Assembly: GCA_035651455.1 (NCBI GenBank)
Contig: DASRFR010000059.1
Location: 140,475 to 204,474 of the forward strand
Reading direction: 5' to 3'
DNA: 64,000 nucleotides
Source: DASRFR01 sp035651455
GTDB lineage: Bacteria > Acidobacteriota > Terriglobia > Terriglobales > Acidobacteriaceae
Shown here one piece after another: positions 15,522-24,379 of the stretch (position 1 is the stretch's first letter; every line of letters begins with the position of its first letter). A model generated the notes under the pieces. The model saw only the letters and a program-made list of their open reading frames with translations, did not search any database and had not been told where the DNA came from. A program made the position numbers and the translations under genes.

Positions 15522-16703
15522 ATGGCAGCGATCAAGTTCCGCGGAGTGGATTACCTCGAATTCGACTCACTGCTCAGCGATGACGAGCGCCTGGTCCGCG
15601 ATACTACCCGCAAGTTCATCGAAGACAATCTTATTCCCATCATCGAGGAGTGCAATCGCGCGGGGCGGTTTCCGCGGGAACTGGTTCAGCCGATGGCCGA
15701 GTTGGGCTTCTTTGGCGCCAGCCTGAAAGGTTACGGCTGCGCCGGCATGTCGAATGTGGAATACGGGCTGGTGATGCAGGAGATGGAACGCGGCGACAGC
15801 GGCGTGCGCTCGTTCGTCAGCGTGCAATCCGCGCTGGTAATGTATCCGATTTATGCATTTGGCAGCGAAGAGCAGAAACAGCAGTGGCTGCCCGCGCTGC
15901 AGAAGGGGGAGAAGCTTGGCTGCTTCGGCCTGACCGAGCCCGATTTCGGCTCCAACCCTGGCGGCATGCGCACCCGGGCACGCAAGTCGGGGAAGGAATA
16001 CCTGCTCAACGGCGAAAAGATGTGGATCACATCGGGAACGATTGCGGATGTCGCGGTTGTCTGGGCCAAGGTGGAGGACGAGAACGACAGCATCCGCGGT
16101 TTCCTCGTGGAAACCGACCGCCCCGGATTCAAAGCCGAAGACATTCACGGCAAGTGGTCGCTGCGGGCATCCGTGACCTCAGGCTTGTCTCTGCAGGACG
16201 TGCGCATTCCGGAGTGCAACCTGCTGCCGGGCTCAGGCGGGCTGAAGTCGCCGTTGATGTGCCTGAACCAGGCGCGGTATGGCATTGCCTGGGGAGGCGT
16301 GGGAGCGGCCATGGCGTGCTATGACTGCGCGCTGCAATATTCCCTTTTGCGCAAACAGTTCCGCGATCAGCCCATCGCGTCCCATCAGATGGTGCAGGAG
16401 AAACTGTCATGGATGATCACCGAGATCACCAAAGCACAGTTACTGGTGCTGCAAGTCGGCCGCCTGAAGGATCAGGGTAAGGCGGAGCATTATCACATCT
16501 CGATGGCGAAGCGGAACAATGTCTGGATGGCGTTGGAATGCGCCCGCCTTTCACGCGACATCCTGGGCGCGAACGGCGTGGCCGACGACTATCCCATCAT
16601 GCGGCACATGATGAACCTGGAGTCGGTGAAGACCTATGAGGGCACGCAAGACATCCATACGCTGATCATCGGCCAGAGAGTTACTGGGATCGACGCGTTC
16701 TAA
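15522..16703 (+). CDS. Acyl-CoA dehydrogenase, glutaryl-CoA dehydrogenase-like
   Basis: 393 aa from the ATG at 15522 with AGGGAG 6 bp upstream. Conserved blocks: CFGLTEPDFGSNPGGM (flavin contact), YLLNGEKMWITSGTIADVAVVWAK, RKQFRDQPIASHQMVQEKL, DILGANGVADDYPIMRHMMNLESVKTYEGTQDIHTLIIGQRVTGIDAF. The catalytic Glu is in the YEGTQDIH block. The ending GQRVTGIDAF and the whole layout resemble glutaryl-CoA dehydrogenase, which oxidatively decarboxylates glutaryl-CoA to crotonyl-CoA in lysine and tryptophan breakdown. A general short-chain acyl-CoA dehydrogenase is the alternative. FAD enzyme, cytoplasmic, homotetramer in the family. Confidence 0.9.
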   Translation: MAAIKFRGVDYLEFDSLLSDDERLVRDTTRKFIEDNLIPIIEECNRAGRFPRELVQPMAELGFFGASLKGYGCAGMSNVEYGLVMQEMERGDSGVRSFVSVQSALVMYPIYAFGSEEQKQQWLPALQKGEKLGCFGLTEPDFGSNPGGMRTRARKSGKEYLLNGEKMWITSGTIADVAVVWAKVEDENDSIRGFLVETDRPGFKAEDIHGKWSLRASVTSGLSLQDVRIPECNLLPGSGGLKSPLMCLNQARYGIAWGGVGAAMACYDCALQYSLLRKQFRDQPIASHQMVQEKLSWMITEITKAQLLVLQVGRLKDQGKAEHYHISMAKRNNVWMALECARLSRDILGANGVADDYPIMRHMMNLESVKTYEGTQDIHTLIIGQRVTGIDAF

Positions 16704-16793
16704 GCAACGCCGCTGCACAGGTGTTGTGATTGTTTGTTTCGCTGAGTACGACAATTCTTGCGCTGCCCGCAAGAATTCTCGATAGGATTGCCT

Positions 16794-17342
16794 GTGCGAT
16801 CTGCCGTGCAAACTGCACCCACGCTCGAAACTGCCCGCCTCATTATGCGGCCTTGGGGGGAAGCCGATATTCCTGAGTTGATCCCCCTGATCGGGAAGCG
16901 CGAGGTTGCCGCGACCACGCTGCGCATTCCACATCCCTACACGCACGATGATGCGGCCGCTTTTCTGCGCTTTTGCCGTGAGGTGGAGGAGGAAAATCTC
17001 GGCGTCAGGCTGGCGATTATACTGCGCGAGAATGCAAAGCTCTGCGGTGGCATCGGCCTGGTCGCGGAGACGCAGCACCTTCACGCCGAACTCGGCTACT
17101 GGTTGGGGGTGCCGTATTGGGGAAAGGGCTACGCGACGGAAGCGGCGCAGGCCGTGGTGGAGTATGGATTTGAAGTGCTGAAGCTGCACCGGATTTACGC
17201 CTCGATTTTCCCACACAATCCGGCATCGGGCCGAGTGCTGGAGAAGATTGGAATGACGCGCGAGGGCCGCCTGCGTGAGCACGTCTACAAATGGGAACGG
17301 TTTTACGACGTCGAGATGTACGGCATCGTGAAGAAGTCGTAG
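16794..17342 (+). CDS. GNAT acetyltransferase, RimJ/RimL type
   Basis: 182 aa from the GTG at 16794, chosen because AGGA lies 6 bp before it; there is no ATG before residue 18. The sequence begins TLETARLIMRPW, a RimJ/RimL hallmark, and contains ELGYWLGVPYWGKGYATEAAQAVVEYGF (acetyl-CoA pyrophosphate loop) and NPASGRVLEKIGMTREG. Such enzymes transfer acetyl groups to N-terminal amines of proteins or to small amines; the substrate is not predictable here. It follows the dehydrogenase by 90 bp on the same strand and may share its transcript. Confidence 0.88.
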   Translation: MRSAVQTAPTLETARLIMRPWGEADIPELIPLIGKREVAATTLRIPHPYTHDDAAAFLRFCREVEEENLGVRLAIILRENAKLCGGIGLVAETQHLHAELGYWLGVPYWGKGYATEAAQAVVEYGFEVLKLHRIYASIFPHNPASGRVLEKIGMTREGRLREHVYKWERFYDVEMYGIVKKS

Positions 17343-17439
17343 CCCTCTGATTGGAAGATGCCATCCGCGAGCAAAGCACTTCTTACGGGCAGCGCAAGCA
17401 CCTGAAGTATACGATCACATCTTGCCTTGGCTCGACGGC

Positions 17440-19551
17440 TTACGGGGACACTCCGAGCTGCCAGAACAGAAAACTCAACTGATCAGTCAGATCGCCAATC
17501 TGGGCGGTGACCGATCGTCCCGCCGAATGCCCTGCCTTCAACTCGTAACGTAAGAGGATCGGCCGATCGGAGCCGGTATCCGCCTGCATGAGCGCCGCCA
17601 TCTTGCGGGCATGCAGGGGTGCGACGCGCGTATCGGCATCGCCGGTCATGAACAGCACCGCCGGATATTTCGTGCCCTTCTTGACGTGCTGGTAAGGAGA
17701 ATAGGCGTAGAGATACTTGAACTGCTCGGCATTATCCGCCGAGCCGTACTCGGAAACCCAGAACTGCGCTTCCATGAAATTCTGGTAGCGCAGCATGTCC
17801 AGCAGAGGATGCCAGCAGACCACGGCCTGGAAAAGGTCGGGACGCTGGGTCATAGCGGCGCCGACCAGCAGGCCTCCGTTGCTGCCGCCAAGAATCGAGA
17901 GCCGCGAGGTACTCGTGTAGTGGTTCTGGATAAGCCATTCGGCAGCGGCCAGGAAATCATCAAAGACATTCTGCTTCTTCTCCATCATGCCCGCGCGGTG
18001 CCAGGCCTCGCCGAATTCTCCTCCCCCGCGAAGGTTCACCTGCGCCACAACTCCCCCGCGCTCCGCGAACATGATGGTGTCAGCGGAGTAGGAAGGTGTG
18101 ATGTTCACATTGAAGCCGCCGTAGCCGGTCAGGAGTGCGGGCGCCGAGCCGTCGGGCTGGAAGCCCTTCTTGAAGACGAGAAACATGGGCACCTTGGTGC
18201 CGTCTTTCGATGCAAACCATTCCTGTCGCACCTCGAAAGCATCGCTCTGCACGGGCGCCCGCACTTGCGCCCAGGTGGATTGCGTGCCGTTGGAAGTGTT
18301 GTAGCGGTAAATGGTTTTGGCAGTTGCGAAGGAACTGAACTCGATGAACGCATCGCGCCCTTCCCATCGCCCGGACATGCCTTCCACCGCAACTAGCGTG
18401 GGGAACTTGACTTGGGCAGCCAGGTTGCCAGTGGCGGTGAACAGCTTCACTTCCGAACTGGCGTTGCGAACGTAGCTCACCAGGACCTTGCCGCCCGCCG
18501 GGGTAATGCCGTCAATGGCCACATCGCTTTCGGGAACAATTTCGCGCCAGTGATCCGGTGCGGGATCGTCGAACTTCGCGGCCATCACCCGGCCATTGGG
18601 AGCTTTCCAGTTGGTGTGCAGGATCACCTCGTCCCCCGCCGCATAAGCAAAAAAACGGGCGTCGATACCTTTGGTGATCATCTGCAAAGCGCCGTGCTTT
18701 TCCAAATCCTGAGCCCAGATTTCGGTTTTGTCGCCGGTTGATCCGTAAGACACCAGCACCACAAGGTGGCGGCCGTCTTCTGATGCATCGGCGACGATGA
18801 TTTTGTCCTTGGCATATCCCTTCCCAAAAATTTCCGGGTCTGCGGAAACGTCGGTGCCCACCTTGTGAAAGCGCACACGCGGCCCGTCGCCCGACATCAT
18901 GGAGTAATAGAAGCCATTGCGATCCGGGAGGAACGAGACCTCGAAGTAGACCGCGGGAGGAAGTTTGTCGGCCATGTCGTGGCGCGCATCGACGTCGAAG
19001 AGCCGAATTTCCTGTTCATCGGCGCCGCCCTGCCTCACACCGTAAGCCATGACCTTGCCGTCTTTCGAGACATCCATCACTTCAACGTTGGTGGAGTGAT
19101 CCGGGCTCATGGGCAAAGGATCGATCAGCAACTCCTCTTTGCCGCGCTGCCGTTCCCGCATGTAAATGAGGTAGAGATCCTGGTCGGCGGCACGCTTGCG
19201 ATAGAAGTAACGTTCGCTGCGCTCGATGGGCATGCGAATGCTGTCGATTCTCAGCAACTCCGTGGCACGCTGCTGAACCCGCGACCGGCCGGGCCACGCG
19301 TCCAGAAGTTTATGGGTGTAGGCATTCTCGGCATTGATCCATGCCCGCGTCTCCGGACTGTTCTGATCTTCGAGCCAGCGGTAGGGATCGCTGATCGTGA
19401 CCCCGTGCAGGGTCTGCTGCACATTGTCCTGGCGGGCAACTGGAGGACCGGCCGGAGCTTTCTGAGCAGCCTGGTTTTGCGCAGTGGCAACACTAACGAT
19501 AATTGCGATACAAAGGACGAAGAAGGACAGTCGCAAAGCTTTCACGGTCAC
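17440..19551 (-). CDS. Secreted prolyl oligopeptidase (S9A)
   Basis: 703 aa with a signal peptide (LRLSFFVLCIAIIVSVATAQ). After a short linker comes YRWLEDQNSPETRAWINAEN, then a seven-bladed propeller region (about 80-420) and the alpha/beta hydrolase domain. The catalytic triad is S557 in GGSNGGLL, D640 in GDADTRVAP and H675 in KAGHSAGRS. These enzymes cut short proline-containing peptides. The signal peptide puts it in the periplasm or outside, in line with peptide scavenging. Length and domain order are typical. Confidence 0.95.
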   Translation of the reverse strand: MTVKALRLSFFVLCIAIIVSVATAQNQAAQKAPAGPPVARQDNVQQTLHGVTISDPYRWLEDQNSPETRAWINAENAYTHKLLDAWPGRSRVQQRATELLRIDSIRMPIERSERYFYRKRAADQDLYLIYMRERQRGKEELLIDPLPMSPDHSTNVEVMDVSKDGKVMAYGVRQGGADEQEIRLFDVDARHDMADKLPPAVYFEVSFLPDRNGFYYSMMSGDGPRVRFHKVGTDVSADPEIFGKGYAKDKIIVADASEDGRHLVVLVSYGSTGDKTEIWAQDLEKHGALQMITKGIDARFFAYAAGDEVILHTNWKAPNGRVMAAKFDDPAPDHWREIVPESDVAIDGITPAGGKVLVSYVRNASSEVKLFTATGNLAAQVKFPTLVAVEGMSGRWEGRDAFIEFSSFATAKTIYRYNTSNGTQSTWAQVRAPVQSDAFEVRQEWFASKDGTKVPMFLVFKKGFQPDGSAPALLTGYGGFNVNITPSYSADTIMFAERGGVVAQVNLRGGGEFGEAWHRAGMMEKKQNVFDDFLAAAEWLIQNHYTSTSRLSILGGSNGGLLVGAAMTQRPDLFQAVVCWHPLLDMLRYQNFMEAQFWVSEYGSADNAEQFKYLYAYSPYQHVKKGTKYPAVLFMTGDADTRVAPLHARKMAALMQADTGSDRPILLRYELKAGHSAGRSVTAQIGDLTDQLSFLFWQLGVSP

Positions 19552-19702
19552 CTCGATATCGGCAAACGGAGAATTCTGCTATCGCGAGGTGGCACTGTCA
19601 AGAAATCCTCGCTTCTTAGGGGTCCAAGACATTTGCTTCTAACAAAACAGCGGATCGCTGTAAGCAGCAATTTCGCCGATCGGGGGCGTTCTCGGTAAGG
19701 GC

Positions 19703-20104
19703 TCAAGGCTTGTACAACTCTTCCAGCAGCTCGTAGGCACGCCGCAGATGAGGAATCACGATGCTGCCACCTACGACCAATGCCACGTTCAGCGCCTCCT
19801 GCTGCTCCTCTTTCGTTGCCGCCAACCTGTACGACTGGATGATGTGGTAGTTGATGCAATCGTCACAACGCAGCCCCGCGGAGACGACCAATCCCATCAG
19901 TTCCTTGTATTTCGCCGGAATGGCCCCTTCCAGGTAAGTGTTGTGGTCGATATTGTAAAAACGCTTGACCAGGAAGTTGTCGGCGCGGTCCACGTTGGCA
20001 TTCAAGCGGGTGCGAGTATCCATGAAGCGCCGGGCAATCTCACTCTTGTCCGCCACCTGCTTCTCACTGAAGAGGTAGGCAGGTTCTTTGCGTTCGGTGT
20101 TCAT
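19703..20104 (-). CDS. Carboxymuconolactone decarboxylase / AhpD-like protein
   Basis: 133 aa from the ATG at 20104. The core LVVSAGLRCDDCINYHIIQSYRLAATKEEQQEALNVALVVGG (about 75-116) carries the CxxC and downstream His of the AhpD-like CMD fold, where the cysteines act as a peroxide-reducing or disulfide pair. The long helical N-terminal part (about 70 residues) includes a YLEGAIPAKYKELMG motif. Probable cytoplasmic redox or stress protein; the substrate is unknown. No partner AhpC is adjacent. Confidence 0.85.
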   Translation of the reverse strand: MNTERKEPAYLFSEKQVADKSEIARRFMDTRTRLNANVDRADNFLVKRFYNIDHNTYLEGAIPAKYKELMGLVVSAGLRCDDCINYHIIQSYRLAATKEEQQEALNVALVVGGSIVIPHLRRAYELLEELYKP

Positions 20105-20411
20105 GCGCAAAGAGTAGCAGAGAGCGGCACTTGGTAAATCACAAGTTTCAGCGGCCTCGCGGCTTCTGCCTCTTTTCGGGAATTGAGTCGATAGGGGTTG
20201 ACAGCTACTTTGACAACTTGTTTACACCGCGGCGACATCTTCGTCGGCAGCCCCGACGTCCAATAGTCATGTAGCTCGAAAGTAATTCGCGCTGCGGTCT
20301 CCGGGGATCGGAAGTAAATCGTAATCCAGCGCAGAGCACACGGGAACGAACCTGTTCCCGTGGAATGCGGCGGCCCGGTTGCAAGCCCGGGCAGATAAAA
20401 GGGAGTCGAGA
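20105..20411. other. Non-coding stretch with two tandem hairpins
   Basis: About 300 bp upstream of the AhpD-like gene (minus strand). Near its right end two hairpins stand in tandem: a 9-bp perfect stem CACGGGAAC/GTTCCCGTG (20339-20362, 6-nt loop) and a 6-bp stem GCCCGG/CCGGGC (20373-20392). They lie just before the ribosome site of the small ORF at 20412. They could be part of a structured leader or a dispersed palindrome. Nothing else recognised. Confidence 0.4.
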
Positions 20412-20564
20412 ATGTCACCGCTCGCGGAATTTGAGCTTGTGCTGGAGAGAGTCATCGCACACCTGACTGGCAACCTGGGCAATCCGGCGTTGCACGAATT
20501 CGATCAGGTCTGGGAAGGGGCAAACCGGGTGTGCGACGACTACGAAATTTGCAACCCGGATTAG
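20412..20564 (+). CDS. Possible small acidic protein
   Basis: 50 aa from the ATG at 20412 with AGGGAG 6 bp upstream, a good ribosome site. The sequence begins with an amphipathic helix (LAEFELVLERVIAHLTG) and ends acidic with two cysteines (VCDDYEICNPD). It has no recognised family. Its end overlaps the convergent DUF72 stop by 4 bp. Its reality rests only on the ribosome site and on the paired hairpins before it, so the call is tentative. Confidence 0.4.
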   Translation: MSPLAEFELVLERVIAHLTGNLGNPALHEFDQVWEGANRVCDDYEICNPD

Positions 20565-21286
20565 CTTGTCGCCGCTGCTGTCGACGCCCGCAAAACTTCC
20601 ACCGCGTACAGGGCTCCCTGCGGCGTCTCTTCGTGTTTGAAGTACGCATACGTGTCCCGTCCCGCGGCGAGATGGCCCTGGATGCGGCCCACCATGGCCT
20701 CACGCTCCTCGGGAGTGTAGGTCGGTTTGCGGAAGCGGTAATAAGTGAAATCGGCAGTAACCACGTCAGGAGTGTTGCGATCTTCCGTTTCAGCCACGCA
20801 CAAGGCGATGTTGTGATTCCTGAGTGTGTCGAAGGTAGCGTCGGTGAGCCACGACTCGTGGCGGAACTCAAAGGCCGTGTGCACTCCTCGCGGCAAGATC
20901 GCAAGAAAGCTTCCCAGCACCTCGATGTCGGCCTTCATATTGGGCGGAAGCTGGAATAAAACAGGGCCCATTTTGCGGGCATGAGCCAGATCTTCAATCG
21001 TTCCCAGAAATCGTTTTACAAACTCGTCACAGTCCTTGAGGCGCTTGATGTGGGTGATGACCTGGTGCGCCTTGATGCCGAAGCGGAAGTTCTCGGGTGA
21101 TTCCTCAATCCACTTCTGCACGGTCGTTTCCTTCAGCAATTGGCGGAAGCTGAAGTTCACTTCGACGGTGTTCAACTGCGTGGCGTAGTACTTGAGGAAG
21201 TTCTTCTGCGGCAGCTTTTCTGGATAGAAATCAGGCTTCCAACTGGGATACGCCCAGCCGGATGTGCCTGCGAAGAATTGTGCCAT
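20561..21286 (-). CDS. DUF72 family protein (YecE-like)
   Basis: 241 aa from the ATG at 21286 (MAQFFAGTSGWAYPSWKPDFYPEKLPQ). The frame is open 113 codons upstream inside the LigD gene but has no protein character there. The TSGWAY start, YYATQLNTVEVNFSF, FRFGIKAHQVITHIKRL, PVLFQLPPNMK and TAFEFRHESWL blocks define DUF72, a TIM-barrel family of unknown activity. YAYFKHEETPQGALYAVE near the end is also typical. It follows the LigD-type gene by 23 bp and is probably co-transcribed with it. Confidence 0.9.
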   Translation of the reverse strand: MAQFFAGTSGWAYPSWKPDFYPEKLPQKNFLKYYATQLNTVEVNFSFRQLLKETTVQKWIEESPENFRFGIKAHQVITHIKRLKDCDEFVKRFLGTIEDLAHARKMGPVLFQLPPNMKADIEVLGSFLAILPRGVHTAFEFRHESWLTDATFDTLRNHNIALCVAETEDRNTPDVVTADFTYYRFRKPTYTPEEREAMVGRIQGHLAAGRDTYAYFKHEETPQGALYAVEVLRASTAAATS

Positions 21287-21309
21287 GGGTACTCCCGGCA
21301 AAAGTGGGA

Positions 21310-22410
21310 TTATACCTTCCGTGGCGCGGTTTTCGTTGAGGGCCGCGCCTTTGCAGTTCGTGAGGCTTTCTGGCGCGCGCGAACGGCAACAGGTTTCGCG
21401 CCTGAACTGGCGCGTCTGGATGCTCTTGCAGGGGGCTTGCTCTCTTCCGCCTGCGCGGCGATATCCACCTTCTCGGGCCGGGGAGCCTCCGCAGTGAGCC
21501 TGGTGAGATCTGGCAGTTTCTGCTTCAACTTCAAAACCGGCTCGAAAAGGTCCCCTATCTTCTGCACGCGGTCGAGCACCTGCGACGCTTCGAACACCAG
21601 CATGTGGGGATCTTTCTTCTTCCACAAACGCTCAACTTCCTCCCAACTGACGGGAGTCGAAACCGAGGGCCTTTCTCGCGCGCGCAGCGAATACACCGAG
21701 ACCGTCGTCTTGTGCTCGTCGTTCTGGCTCCAATCGACGAAGACCTTATTGGTACGGATAGCTTTTTTCATGTCGGATACGATCAGATCGGGATGCTCTT
21801 GTTCGAGAAGGCGCGCGAGCGCATGAGCGAACGGTTTAGTCTGGTCGTAGGAGGTGGGCGTGTGCAGGGGAACGTAGACCTGCAATCCCTTCGAGCCGGA
21901 AGTTTTCGCGAAACTCTGCAAGCCGAAGTGCTCAAAGATGCCGCGCACCCACAGTCCTACCTGGGCGCATTGCACGATGTTGGCCGGCGGCCCAGGATCA
22001 AGATCGAAGACGATCATGGTGGGACAGGCAATGTCCTTGGCCAATGACAGCGACGGGTGCAATTCGAGCGAGGCGAGGTTCGCCACCCATATCAGGGTCG
22101 CCAGGTCATTCGCGAGAACATAATTCACGTTGCGGTTGTTGCCATAGCTCCAGATGGGCGCAACCTGCAGCCAATCCGGGCGGTGCACGGGCGCATTCTT
22201 TTCGAAGAAGAACTCCTGGTCGACACCACCAGGATAGCGCTTCATGGTGAGCGGACGTCCTCTTAAATGCGGCAGCAACACCGGCGCGATGCGGGCGTAG
22301 TAATCGATGACCTGTCCCTTGGTGAAGCCGGTCGCCGGATACAGCACCTTGTCGAGGTTTGAGAGCTTGAGGTGCCTGCCGCCGATTTCGACGACTTGGG
22401 AAGTAGCCAC
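21310..22410 (-). CDS. Stand-alone LigD polymerase-domain protein with basic tail
   Basis: 366 aa. Residues about 5-295 are the primase-polymerase (AEP) domain of LigD: KVLYPATGFTKGQVIDYYARIAPVLLPHLRGRPLTMKRYP, FFFEKNAPVHRPDW, MIVFDLDPG (catalytic Asp pair), KTSGSKGLQVYVPL and VFVDWSQNDEHKTTVSVYSLRARE. In non-homologous end joining it adds ribo- or deoxynucleotides at broken ends for Ku and the ligase. No ligase or nuclease domain is present, and no ku gene is seen here. The last 45 residues are rich in Ala, Arg, Lys and Pro, like a DNA-binding tail. The enzyme assignment is firm; partners lie elsewhere. Confidence 0.92.
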   Translation of the reverse strand: MATSQVVEIGGRHLKLSNLDKVLYPATGFTKGQVIDYYARIAPVLLPHLRGRPLTMKRYPGGVDQEFFFEKNAPVHRPDWLQVAPIWSYGNNRNVNYVLANDLATLIWVANLASLELHPSLSLAKDIACPTMIVFDLDPGPPANIVQCAQVGLWVRGIFEHFGLQSFAKTSGSKGLQVYVPLHTPTSYDQTKPFAHALARLLEQEHPDLIVSDMKKAIRTNKVFVDWSQNDEHKTTVSVYSLRARERPSVSTPVSWEEVERLWKKKDPHMLVFEASQVLDRVQKIGDLFEPVLKLKQKLPDLTRLTAEAPRPEKVDIAAQAEESKPPARASRRASSGAKPVAVRARQKASRTAKARPSTKTAPRKV

Positions 22411-22553
22411 TCGCGCGCTCCTTTTGCCAATTTTGGACTTCGCCCGCGCACACCTTCGCGCGAGACTGGTGAGATGACAAGGGCTCTAGTATAGTTGCGC
22501 CGCGTACGCGGAGCACAGGCTACAAACGCGTACAGGATCGGGAACTGGAGTCC

Positions 22554-24215
22554 ATGCCGACTACACGCCGCGAATTCATCTACGGGATTGGCTCGCTTGG
22601 GGCCGCCTCTCTTCTGTCCCTTCAGCGCACCGAACCAGAACTCATCCTCTATAACGCAAATATCTGGACGGTGGATCCGCGCAATCCGCAAGCACAAGCG
22701 GTAGCCATTTCCGGCGGCCGGTTCTTGGCGGTCGGCCCGAACGACGAAGTGATGGCATTGGCGGCAGGAAGCGCAAAGAAAGTCGACCTCGGCGGCCGGT
22801 TCGTCACCGCCGGGTTCATCGACGCCCATTCCCATCCGGCACAAGCCGGGCTCGACCACTTGCGCATGGTGGATTGCGATCTGCGTTCCATTGCGGAGAT
22901 CCAGGCAGCGCTGCGCAAGCGGGCGGCGCAAACGCAGCCCGGGCAATGGGTACTCGGATTCAAATATGACGACACGAAGACATCCGACAACCGGCCACTC
23001 ACGATCGAGGATTTGGATACCGCGATTCCCGACCATCCGGTGTTTGTGGAACATCGGGGAGGTCACACCGCATGGGTAAACTCGCTTGCGCTGAAACAAG
23101 CGAAAGTGGACGAGCACAGCCCCGATCCGCCGGGCGGCAGATATGACCATGATCCCGCGACCGGAAAGTTAACCGGGCACCTGCGGGAAAATGCGAAGAC
23201 CAGTTTTGAGCAATTGATTCCGAGCAAATTCACGCGCCAGGATCACCGTGAGGGCGTGAAACTGATCGCGAAGATGATGACGCGCACCGGCATCACGTCC
23301 GTGACGGATGCCTTCGGAACGCCCGAGGATCTGCAGGCTTACCAGGACGCACGCGATTCCGGCGATCTGCGGTTGCGCGTGTACTGCCATATCGGGTTCA
23401 TGTTCATGGATCAGATGATGGCGGCGGGCGTTCGCACTGGATTGGGGGACGACCTGGTGCGCGTGGGCGCGGAAAAGATGCTGTGCGATGGCTCCATTTC
23501 GGAGCGCACCGCGCGCGTGTCGCAGGCCTACATTGGGCGTCCGAATGATTTCGGCATACTGGTTCATACGGAAGACGAACTTTACGAGCAGGCTCGCAAG
23601 GCCCATGCCGCAGGCTGGCAATTAGCCACGCATGCAAACGGGGATGTTGCCATAGACACCACGCTGCGCGTTTACGAGCGTTTGCAGCGAGAGATACCGC
23701 GGCACGATGCCCGCTACCGCCTGGAGCATTGCACGATCGTGAACGATGCATTGATTCAGCGCATAAAGAGCCTGGGCGCGATTCCAACCCCGTTTTCCAC
23801 CTACGTGTATTACCACGGGGAAAAGATGAAAGAATACGGGGCGGAACGACTCGATCACATGTTCGCGCTGCGCAGCTTTCTGGACGCGGGAATCCGGCCG
23901 ACGCAAGCCTCTGACTATCCCCCGGGGCCGTTTGAGCCCATGATGGCGTTGCAATCGGAGGTAACGCGCACGGATTCGAAGGGGAATCTCTGGGGACCGA
24001 AACAACGGATTAGCGTGGAAGAGGCCATTCGCGTGGGGACCATCCATGGAGCGTACGCTTCGTATGAAGAAAGGGCCAAAGGATCGATTGAACCGGGGAA
24101 ACTCGCTGACCTGGTGGTGATGGGGCGCGATCCATTCAAGGAAGACACATCCCAACTCATCCACATCCCCGTGGAACGAACCATGGTGGGCGGGAACTGG
24201 GTGTGGGAGAGTTGA
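22554..24215 (+). CDS. Amidohydrolase, YtcJ-like, probably exported by Tat
   Basis: 553 aa. It begins MPTTRREFIYGIGSLGAASLLSL, a short twin-arginine-type leader. The metal-dependent hydrolase core has FIDAHSHPAQAGLDHLRMVDCDL, LATHANGDVAIDTTLRVYERLQ, YRLEHCTIV and ASDYPPGPFEPM, followed by the composite-domain ending GSIEPGKLADLVVMGRDPF. This is the YtcJ-like branch of amidohydrolase family 3, which hydrolyses amide bonds in unknown substrates with bound metal. GGAG lies 4 bp before the ATG. It is divergent from the LigD gene across 143 bp. The substrate cannot be predicted. Confidence 0.9.
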   Translation: MPTTRREFIYGIGSLGAASLLSLQRTEPELILYNANIWTVDPRNPQAQAVAISGGRFLAVGPNDEVMALAAGSAKKVDLGGRFVTAGFIDAHSHPAQAGLDHLRMVDCDLRSIAEIQAALRKRAAQTQPGQWVLGFKYDDTKTSDNRPLTIEDLDTAIPDHPVFVEHRGGHTAWVNSLALKQAKVDEHSPDPPGGRYDHDPATGKLTGHLRENAKTSFEQLIPSKFTRQDHREGVKLIAKMMTRTGITSVTDAFGTPEDLQAYQDARDSGDLRLRVYCHIGFMFMDQMMAAGVRTGLGDDLVRVGAEKMLCDGSISERTARVSQAYIGRPNDFGILVHTEDELYEQARKAHAAGWQLATHANGDVAIDTTLRVYERLQREIPRHDARYRLEHCTIVNDALIQRIKSLGAIPTPFSTYVYYHGEKMKEYGAERLDHMFALRSFLDAGIRPTQASDYPPGPFEPMMALQSEVTRTDSKGNLWGPKQRISVEEAIRVGTIHGAYASYEERAKGSIEPGKLADLVVMGRDPFKEDTSQLIHIPVERTMVGGNWVWES

Positions 24216-24379
24216 AGGCAGAGGCGCGCAATTGCCTTCTGAATTTGCGGTTAGGCTCGTCTTAATGGCATAACGCGATCACTCCGCTTCTGACATCCCC
24301 ACGCGATCCCAGGCGTTTGACAATCTCCCTTGGCGCCACGTAACTTCGATTTTTGCCCGTTTTCTGTCGTGGAGGTCCG

